DNA from: a virus
DNA: 35,385 nucleotides
Strand: one strand, 5' to 3'
Virus record (IMG/VR): IMGVR_UViG_3300027834_000020
Span: 1 to 35,385 of that record
Part shown: piece after piece, positions 29,762 through 35,385 of the stretch
Layout: the number at the start of each line of letters is the position of its first letter
How positions within the stretch are numbered: position 1 is the stretch's first letter
Notes under the pieces: generated by a model
What the model was told of the DNA's origin: nothing
Databases searched by the model: none
What the model saw: only the letters and a program-made list of their open reading frames with translations
Position numbers and translations under genes: made by a program

Positions 29762-32073
29762 GTTCGGCAATCGAGCAATCACGCGCCTATGGTGCGCCCG
29801 GCACACGCGATGGAATGGGCTGCGCCGATTGGCGGCAACAATACTTTGACCAGTTCCCCACCTGGGCCGAGCAGCTCGCCGCCGGTTTCGTCTACGTGGC
29901 CAAGCAACACGGCAACGCCGCGGGCAACCGCTGGTTACGCCGTAACACGCAAGGCTTGGTAGAGCCGTCGTTCATCCTGGGGCGTTTCCTTCCCATTCGC
30001 GGCGCGCTAACGCGGGCCATGAATGCCTTGGTCAATCGGGGCTCCACCACCATTGAAGGCCTGCACGCTGCCAGCGAGTGGATCGACAGTGTTGAAAAGC
30101 GCCTTGTCATCGGCAGCTTGAACGCCACCCACGATGACGACGCCTTGGTCAATTACGCCCAGGCCCAGGCCGGGGCGATTGATAAAAAAGCGAGCATCTT
30201 GATAGGCGATATTGCTAAAGCAAATCGGCTGCAGCGGTTAGGCATCTTCCCGCCGCCGAAGCCGACAATGGTGGCGAGCAAAAAGCCGCTGTCTGAGCAA
30301 TTCCGCGACTATCAAGACGCTTGTGCCCGCGCGCGCAACCAGTTAACGCCGCCGCCAGTGATCGGCAATTTCCGCTTTCAGCGCTGGCAGTATCTGCGCC
30401 CGCTGTGCCTGTCAGTGGTGCGCGCCAGTGCTATCGAGGCTGGCCGCCAACGCTGCGCACTTCATGGGATCGCCCCGCCCAGCCATAAGCTACCGGCCAA
30501 AACTCAGCTAGCCCGCCTGAGCTGTTCACTGTGGTGGCGTAAAAAGCTGCGCACTGCCTGTGGTCGCACCGTTGAGCAAGTGATGCGCGAAGCGCACCGG
30601 GTACATAAACAGGCGGGTATCTACTGCAGCGACTTCACGGTCGAGCGCCGCCGCGCCCAGAAATTCCGCAATAACGCCTTGCTGGAAACCTTAGAAGCCA
30701 TCAATCAAGAGGGGCAGGTTTTCACTCTGGCCGAGCTGGCTGAGAAGGGATTGGCAAACCCCGACCACCGCCGCGCTGAACTCATGCTGCGCATCAGCGA
30801 CACCGAGGCCGAAGCCCGTCGCCTGGGTCATACGGGCATGTTTTACACCATGACCACGCCGTCAAAGTTTCACGCAGTGATCGCTAATAACTGCGTGCGC
30901 AACCGCAAATACCAGGGCGACACGCCACGCCAGGCGCAACAGTATTTGCAAGGCTTGTGGGCGAAGATCCGCGCCAAGTTAGCGCGCGATGATATCGGCG
31001 TTTACGGCATCCGCGTGGTAGAGCCTCACCACGACGGCACGCCCCATTGGCACCTGTTGCTGTGGATGAAGCCGGAAGACGAAAAGACCGTCACCGAAAC
31101 AATGCGCGAGTACGCCGAAGAGTCGCAGCAAGAAGAGCTGTTTAGCCGTGGCCGTAAAACCACCGCCCGCTTTGATGCTAAGCGCATCGACTACAGCAAG
31201 GGCACCGCCGCCGGTTATGTCGCCAAGTACATCAGTAAAAACATTAACGGTGAACAGTTCATGGACGCCGACAAATACGATCACTCAATGAATGAGAGCG
31301 CGCCACGCATTGAAGCGTGGGCCAGCGTGTGGGGCATCCGCCAGTTTCAGTTCTTAGGCCTGCCGTCGGTCACGGTGTGGCGTGAAGTGCGCCGCCTCAC
31401 CGAGAAGCAAGATCAGATGCTTAAAGACTGGGAAGCGGCGACCAGCCCGCACCCTTGCGCGGCTATGCGCTTCGCTCAAATCCGAAAGGCCGCCAACGCT
31501 GGCCAGTGGGATCAGTTCTTAAGACTCATGGGTGGACCGATGACCAAGCGCAAAGACCAGCCCATCAAGCCGTGGGTAGAAACCAAGATGAACATGGGCG
31601 CGAACATCGAGACGTTCAGCCACGCCACTGGCGAGTATTACGGCAGCGAGGCAATGGTCGCCAGAGGCCGCTATGGCGAAGAGCAGAAAGTCACGTTCGG
31701 CTTGGTGGCCACTGGTCGCCCTGGCTTTTCCAGCGAGTACATGACCCGCGTTTATAAGTGGCAAGTGCGCGCGAAAGGCGCAGGGGTTGGGGTTGATTTT
31801 CAGGCTGTAGGCGAAGCCGAAAGCCCTTGGACTCGTGTCACTAACTGTACGCAGGGGCCAGATATTGAGCCCCGAGAGCCTTCACCAGCGGAGCTAAAAG
31901 CCCAGCTCGAACGCTTCAAGGCGTGGCAGAGCTCCGATTTTTATAAAGCCGACCGCGAAGCGGAATACCAAGACGCAATAACCGCCCGCGAAGCGGCTAT
32001 AAACCTTTTCGCACCGCCCCCCCCATCAACGTATAGCGAGCAGGAAGAATACTTCCCGCCCGAGCTTTGCTGA
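29758..32073 (+). CDS. A: Replication initiator endonuclease (P2 gpA family, HUH)
   Basis: A 771-residue rolling-circle initiator (P2 gpA is 761). The HUH metal site is HDGTPHWHLLLW with His430 and His432, and the two-tyrosine nicking motif is YVAKY (Tyr487, Tyr491) in GTAAGYVAKYISKNI. It should nick one strand at an origin that in P2 lies inside gene A itself. GTG at 29758 is chosen, with a GGGGCGGGG stretch upstream; TTG at 29737 is less likely. The P2 B helicase-loader gene is not recognisable nearby. Early operon. Confidence 0.95.
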   Translation: MSSAIEQSRAYGAPGTRDGMGCADWRQQYFDQFPTWAEQLAAGFVYVAKQHGNAAGNRWLRRNTQGLVEPSFILGRFLPIRGALTRAMNALVNRGSTTIEGLHAASEWIDSVEKRLVIGSLNATHDDDALVNYAQAQAGAIDKKASILIGDIAKANRLQRLGIFPPPKPTMVASKKPLSEQFRDYQDACARARNQLTPPPVIGNFRFQRWQYLRPLCLSVVRASAIEAGRQRCALHGIAPPSHKLPAKTQLARLSCSLWWRKKLRTACGRTVEQVMREAHRVHKQAGIYCSDFTVERRRAQKFRNNALLETLEAINQEGQVFTLAELAEKGLANPDHRRAELMLRISDTEAEARRLGHTGMFYTMTTPSKFHAVIANNCVRNRKYQGDTPRQAQQYLQGLWAKIRAKLARDDIGVYGIRVVEPHHDGTPHWHLLLWMKPEDEKTVTETMREYAEESQQEELFSRGRKTTARFDAKRIDYSKGTAAGYVAKYISKNINGEQFMDADKYDHSMNESAPRIEAWASVWGIRQFQFLGLPSVTVWREVRRLTEKQDQMLKDWEAATSPHPCAAMRFAQIRKAANAGQWDQFLRLMGGPMTKRKDQPIKPWVETKMNMGANIETFSHATGEYYGSEAMVARGRYGEEQKVTFGLVATGRPGFSSEYMTRVYKWQVRAKGAGVGVDFQAVGEAESPWTRVTNCTQGPDIEPREPSPAELKAQLERFKAWQSSDFYKADREAEYQDAITAREAAINLFAPPPPSTYSEQEEYFPPELC

Positions 32074-32087
32074 AAAAGGAGTAAGTC

Positions 32088-32285
32088 ATGCGCGTAAAAA
32101 TTGGCGGCCAATGGCACGACAGCGCTTTAGAGCCTATCTGCCTGCAGGTTTCAGAAAGCGAGCAACAGCAAATCGCCGGTATGGATCGAAGGGTTGCAAA
32201 GAACGGCAAATACGCGGCGTTCCCCGACGGATGGGTTCGCGAAAAGTGCTTTGAGTGGATGAATGAAGGCGAAGCCAATGGGTAG
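32088..32285 (+). CDS. Small hypothetical protein
   Basis: A 65-residue protein (MRVKIGGQWHDSALEPICLQ...). AAAGGAG precedes the ATG. The segment NGKYAAFPDGWVREKCFEW is distinctive but not assigned. The next ATG overlaps its stop region. Confidence 0.7.
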   Translation: MRVKIGGQWHDSALEPICLQVSESEQQQIAGMDRRVAKNGKYAAFPDGWVREKCFEWMNEGEANG

Positions 32286-32403
32286 CTACCTAGAGCCCCT
32301 GGTGGCCCTGGCCGCCCTATGCACCGCCATCGCCATAGTAATGGTGTGCTACGGAAAATACCCTGAAGATCTTAGAGAGGAGTGTCGTGAAGATGGCAAT
32401 TGA
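32278..32403 (+). CDS. 41-residue small membrane protein
   Basis: A short ORF overlapping the preceding stop and the following start. It has one hydrophobic helix (LVALAALCTAIAIVMVCY) then a charged tail (KYPEDLREECREDGN). Overlap on both sides in an operon built of 4-8-bp overlaps supports it. Function unknown. Confidence 0.55.
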   Translation: MGSYLEPLVALAALCTAIAIVMVCYGKYPEDLREECREDGN

Positions 32404-32881
32404 TCCAAATTGGGTTCGCGAAAACCCCGAAGAGGCCGCGCGGCAAATCGAACTACTGACAATAGAGCGCGACCAGTACCGCGCCGCCGAAGAGGCGCAA
32501 ATTGCACAGCGTCAGAAAATTCAGGAGCGTGTTGAAGAGCTGGAGTGTCAGGTCGAGGAAGCTGGTCGACGCCTGCGAAATCCGCCCCGCAATAATAAAA
32601 GAGAGACGTCTGAGTACCCGCCCTGTGACTATTGCGGCGCAATTCCAGAAACCCATCCGTGGCATGGCAGCGGATTATTAAACGGAAAGGATAGCCCCCA
32701 TATCCACGCCTGCAGTGGTTGCCGTAACAAGCTGCCAAGCTCGCCTTGTCGCGAACTAATACAGCATGCCGAAGCGCTGGAAGAGGCGGCAAAAGAAACA
32801 GTGCCAGCTATGCACAAGATGTCCAATTGGCTGATCGCACGCGCTGCAGAGAAGCGCTGCCAAGCCGAAGGGGGTGCATGA
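32387..32881 (+). CDS. Coiled-coil plus zinc-finger-like protein
   Basis: A 164-residue protein. Residues about 17-65 form a charged coiled coil (RQIELLTIERDQYRAAEEAQ). It is followed by a likely zinc site CDYCGAIPETHPW ... HACSGC. This coiled-coil plus Cys finger layout resembles lambda-type Ea/restriction-alleviation early proteins, without a firm match. GTG 32387 (AGGAG four bases upstream) or ATG 32393 (ten bases) could be the start. Stop overlaps next ATG. Confidence 0.75.
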   Translation: MKMAIDPNWVRENPEEAARQIELLTIERDQYRAAEEAQIAQRQKIQERVEELECQVEEAGRRLRNPPRNNKRETSEYPPCDYCGAIPETHPWHGSGLLNGKDSPHIHACSGCRNKLPSSPCRELIQHAEALEEAAKETVPAMHKMSNWLIARAAEKRCQAEGGA

Positions 32882-33159
32882 TGGCCGATAAATTCATGCG
32901 TTCACCAAAGGCATGCGTAAGCTGCAAGAAATATGAGCACCTTGGCTTTGATGAAGATAAGCATTGCCCGTTTGCGCAGCAGTCATCGCCACAACAAAAA
33001 CCAAGCCGAACACCTTACGGCCGGTGCGATCGCCATGGTGTGCAGGTATTTGCTACGCAGATTTGCAACGCTCACGACCCAGATCCACATATTGAGTGCT
33101 TTGAAGTGAGCAACCGGCCAAAGCCGCGGGAAGTTATCCAGGAGGGCATGGCGGTATGA
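32878..33159 (+). CDS. Cysteine-rich small protein
   Basis: A 93-residue protein with CVSCKKYEHLG, HCPFAQQ, RCDRHGVQV and ICNAHD, giving several Cys/His ligands for metal binding. The double ATG at 32878/32881 overlaps the upstream stop; frame further upstream is a shadow. Function unknown. Confidence 0.72.
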   Translation: MMADKFMRSPKACVSCKKYEHLGFDEDKHCPFAQQSSPQQKPSRTPYGRCDRHGVQVFATQICNAHDPDPHIECFEVSNRPKPREVIQEGMAV

Positions 33160-33524
33160 GCACAGCACTTGAAGAGCTAGTGGAGACAAACGCCCGGTAC
33201 ACTGCCGTTGATACAGGCCTCGACCCGAGAAAAAAACAGGAGCGGATAGACTCCTTGGCTGCTGAATACCAGATGACCGATGGCGAAGCCCTCTTGAAGC
33301 GCTTTTTTTATTCCCCAGTGGGTATTTGCTCGCTGGATCATCTGCTCAGCTGTTCGCGACCAGGCAAAGGGCGTGGCTGGACTGATAAGCGCGTGCTAAC
33401 GACGCTCGAAAAGTTAATTGCTGCAGCGCTGATTAAAAAAGTGGAAGGCGCGCTAGAAAAAGAATACGAGCTGACGGAATTAGCCTACCGCCATTACTCG
33501 GTAAAAGGGAGAAAGCAAGCGTGA
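33156..33524 (+). CDS. Winged-helix-like small protein
   Basis: A 122-residue protein. A helical N-terminus is followed by a likely winged-helix: CSLDHLLSCSRPGKGRGWTD, then KRVLTTLEKLIAAALIKKVE and a beta-wing-like EKEYELTELAYRHY. The fold suggests DNA binding, perhaps regulation of the early operon. Overlapped by neighbours (ATGA, GTGA). Confidence 0.68.
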   Translation: MSTALEELVETNARYTAVDTGLDPRKKQERIDSLAAEYQMTDGEALLKRFFYSPVGICSLDHLLSCSRPGKGRGWTDKRVLTTLEKLIAAALIKKVEGALEKEYELTELAYRHYSVKGRKQA

Positions 33525-33811
33525 ACAATACAGCCCCACCAAAGGGCGGCGCCTACGCCCGCCAAGCCGCAATGCTTTGCCAAGATAAAGCGTTCCAGCT
33601 CTATCTGGATCGCCGCCGCCGGTATAAGCATCAGCTAGCTGAAAGCCAGCTACCCGACGGCACCCACACCGCCGAAGATGCGCGCGATTGGCTGATCGCC
33701 GCATGCAAAATCAACAGCCGCGCCGAGCTGGATAGCAACCTGGACGCCTGCCAAATGTTTCGCATGATTCGCAACCGCTTCAACCGTTGGCGGGCAAGGA
33801 ATAAGTCATGA
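33521..33811 (+). CDS. Conserved small phage protein of unknown function
   Basis: A 96-residue basic protein. The pattern QDKAFQLYLDRRRR ... TAEDARDWLIAACKINSRAE ... FRMIRNRFNRW recurs in short phage proteins near replication or recombination genes, function not known to me. GTG start overlapping the upstream stop. Confidence 0.72.
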   Translation: MNNTAPPKGGAYARQAAMLCQDKAFQLYLDRRRRYKHQLAESQLPDGTHTAEDARDWLIAACKINSRAELDSNLDACQMFRMIRNRFNRWRARNKS

Positions 33812-34017
33812 GCCTACAAAACGTTATAAGCTCCGATGAGCTGAAAGCCATCACCGGTTACCAGCGGCCCGCCGACGCGGCCCGCTGCCTACGTGAACAA
33901 GGGGTGACCGTATTTAATGGTCGGCGTGGCCCATGGACCACCATCGACCTGATCAACAAGGCGGGCGGCATCGAAACCACCCCGGGAAAAGAGCTAAGTC
34001 CTAGCGACATACTATGA
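33808..34017 (+). CDS. DUF4224-like protein, candidate excisionase/integrase partner
   Basis: A 69-residue protein reading SSDELKAITGYQRPADAARC then LREQGVTVFNGRRGPWTTID, matching the short DUF4224 type (opening of the form L(T/S)xxELxxITGYxRP) that commonly lies directly before phage tyrosine integrases. Its ATG and stop overlap the neighbours, so it is co-translated with the integrase. A winged-helix or MerR-like DNA-binding fold and a role as directionality factor are plausible. Confidence 0.75.
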   Translation: MSLQNVISSDELKAITGYQRPADAARCLREQGVTVFNGRRGPWTTIDLINKAGGIETTPGKELSPSDIL

Positions 34018-35162
34018 AAACACGCCCGCGAAAACACAGCCCCGACATACCTGCGCACATTAACCAGGAAAAGCTCCCCAATGGGGTTTATTACGACAAG
34101 CGCGGGCGGGGTCGGTGGTATGTGCAGTATCGCGATGAAGCGGACAAGCTAAAAAGCGAGCGCATCGCCGGGGCAGATGCGACGCTGTCAGAACTTCACC
34201 GGGTCATGGAACAGCGCAGCGGCATCGACCGGCGAACGCTGCGTTACATGGCCAAGCAATTCCATGAATCCGCGCAGCTAAAAGAGCTAGCAATCAAGAC
34301 GCAACAGGATTATGAATACTGTCGGGCCGCCCTGCTGGAAATACCCACCAAGCTGAATAAGCCGCTGGGAGATCTGCCCACCGCGCAGTTCTCCCCGGCA
34401 CTGGTGCAGCGACTAGTTGACAAGATCGCCGCCGAAGGCACGCCGTCAAAAGCCAACCATTTATTGCGCTACCTGCGTCGCCTGTTCCGCTGGGGTATTA
34501 ACCGCGGTTACTGCGATAGCAATCCAGCCCAGGGCGTTGAGTCAGCAAAAGAGCGCAAACAGCGCCGATTGCCCGAGCTAACGACTATTGCCCAGCTAAC
34601 CGAGTTCGCCCAGGCGCGCGGTAAGCGCACGCGCGGCGAGAAAGGCGCTTGTGCTGCCTACCTGTGGATAGTGATGGAGCTGGCCTATATTTGCCGGTTG
34701 CGGGGCATTGAAGTGATAACCCTCAGCGACGCCAACAGCACCACCGACGGCGTGATGACCAACCGCCGTAAAGGGTCCCGGGATAATGTCGTTCGCTGGT
34801 ACCCAAGATTAACGGCCGCCTGGACAGCGGCCACTGAACGCCGCGCAAGAATCTGGAAGGCAAAAGGAACGCCGGTACCCATGCACCCAGAAAGCCGCCC
34901 GCTGATCGTCGCGGCGGACGGCGGCGAGTTGCGAAAATCCAGCCTGGACACTACGTGGCAGCGCTTCATGAAGATGGCGATTGAAGAGGGAGTGATTACC
35001 GAAGAACAGCGCTTTGGCCTTCATGATCTAAAACGCCGTGGCATCACCGACACCAAAGGCAATCGCCACGAAAAGCAGGAAGCCAGTGGCCACCGTTCGG
35101 CCGCAATGATGGACACTTACGATCTAAGCGTACCGCTGGTTTACCACCCCGGCGAAGAGTAA
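34014..35162 (+). CDS. int: Tyrosine-family integrase
   Basis: A 382-residue site-specific recombinase. N-terminal arm-binding part (GVYYDKRGRGRWYVQYRDE), core-binding helices (about 90-180), catalytic domain with Arg230 (CRLRGIE), the lysine in NRRKGSRDN, His337/Arg341 (HDLKRR), His360 (SGHRS) and nucleophile Tyr369 (MDTYDLS). It should integrate the phage at the tRNA-Thr 3' end. It lies at the end of the early operon beside attR, reading toward it. Unlike P2, where int reads opposite to the early genes, it is here part of the early operon, last in a chain of overlapping genes. Confidence 0.95.
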   Translation: MKTRPRKHSPDIPAHINQEKLPNGVYYDKRGRGRWYVQYRDEADKLKSERIAGADATLSELHRVMEQRSGIDRRTLRYMAKQFHESAQLKELAIKTQQDYEYCRAALLEIPTKLNKPLGDLPTAQFSPALVQRLVDKIAAEGTPSKANHLLRYLRRLFRWGINRGYCDSNPAQGVESAKERKQRRLPELTTIAQLTEFAQARGKRTRGEKGACAAYLWIVMELAYICRLRGIEVITLSDANSTTDGVMTNRRKGSRDNVVRWYPRLTAAWTAATERRARIWKAKGTPVPMHPESRPLIVAADGGELRKSSLDTTWQRFMKMAIEEGVITEEQRFGLHDLKRRGITDTKGNRHEKQEASGHRSAAMMDTYDLSVPLVYHPGEE

Positions 35163-35198
35163 AAAACAAAAAGATCTATGTAGAGTTCTACGTAAACG
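35163..35198. other. Integrase arm-type site candidates beside attR
   Basis: ATCTATGTA (35174-35182) and CTACGTAAA (35188-35196) repeat the motifs at 238-246 and 294-302 on the far side of the left core. In the circular phage these would flank attP on both sides, as expected of P and P' arm sites. Confidence 0.55.
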
Positions 35199-35227
35199 AA
35201 AAAGGCCACCTAGAAAGGTGGCCTTTT
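35199..35227. terminator. Bidirectional terminator between int and tRNA-Thr
   Basis: An 11-bp stem (35200-35210 AAAAGGCCACC with 35217-35227 GGTGGCCTTTT) and a 6-nt loop, with A/T tracts on both flanks. It can end int transcription rightward and tRNA-Thr transcription leftward, replacing the host terminator now 35 kb away. Confidence 0.88.
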
Positions 35228-35259
35228 AAATGCTCTAACGCTTTGCTTTATAACCACTT

Positions 35260-35339
<80 letters not shown>

Positions 35340-35385
35340 GCTTCACGTTTTCTTGAGAACATGATTGCTTCGCTGTTAGGCTCTA

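Noticed and set aside
22460-32155. 16-bp identical stretch at 22460-22475 and 32140-32155
   Set aside because: Both copies encode the same short peptide LQVS within unrelated proteins and include a common CTGCAG; best explained as chance.

Overview
This window holds a complete, apparently intact P2-like (peduovirus-type) myovirus prophage of about 35.1 kb. It is integrated in the 3' end of a tRNA-Thr(UGU) gene that lies on the minus strand at the right edge. A 50-bp direct repeat (146-195 and 35260-35309) marks the two ends. The host is probably a gammaproteobacterium of moderately high GC, perhaps Halomonas-like. That is inferred from composition, codon use and the P2-type phage; no host protein gene is present to confirm it.

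Layout. Bases 1-145 are host flank with the original tRNA terminator. Bases 196-738 carry no gene but hold integrase arm-like repeats, a short iterated repeat, a P2-like cos candidate (501-519) and the terminator of the packaging operon. Q and P (portal, terminase) run leftward. O-N-M-L-X, two holin candidates, an endolysin, a small P-loop protein, overlapping Rz/Rz1 spanins, R and S run rightward. A second late operon carries V, a small gene, W, J, I and a fibre-base protein, then a diversity-generating retroelement (DGR): variable tail-fibre gene, VR, avd, TR, reverse transcriptase and a putative fibre chaperone. After a terminator comes FI-FII-E/E'-T-U-D. A leftward lysogeny block follows: a CI-type repressor, a lipoprotein, an S24-like protein without the catalytic serine, and a 41-residue membrane protein. 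Rightward from the repressor lies the early operon: three ribbon-helix-helix-like proteins, an Ogr-type zinc activator, small unknowns, the HUH replication initiator gpA, more small proteins, a DUF4224-like protein and the tyrosine integrase next to attR.

How it works together. CI (LexA-like, probably self-cleaving) should silence the early operon through a 35-bp inverted repeat. When repression is lifted, gpA starts rolling-circle replication and the Ogr-like protein turns on the late operons. Three copies of a TTGTC-N12-GCACAACGC element lie exactly where P2 has its Ogr-dependent promoters (between P and O, before V, before F). The DGR rewrites adenine-templated codons in the C-type-lectin tip of the tail fibre. 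All nine differences between TR and VR inside the aligned 131 bp are at TR adenines, which is the hallmark of an active or recently active system.

Most notable: the DGR in a P2-type fibre locus with its template overlapping the RT reading frame; the TGT-N14-ACA late-promoter family; tandem slippery heptamers in gene E; a 165-residue P-loop protein inside the lysis cassette; and the lipoprotein/pseudo-S24/mini-membrane cassette beside the repressor.
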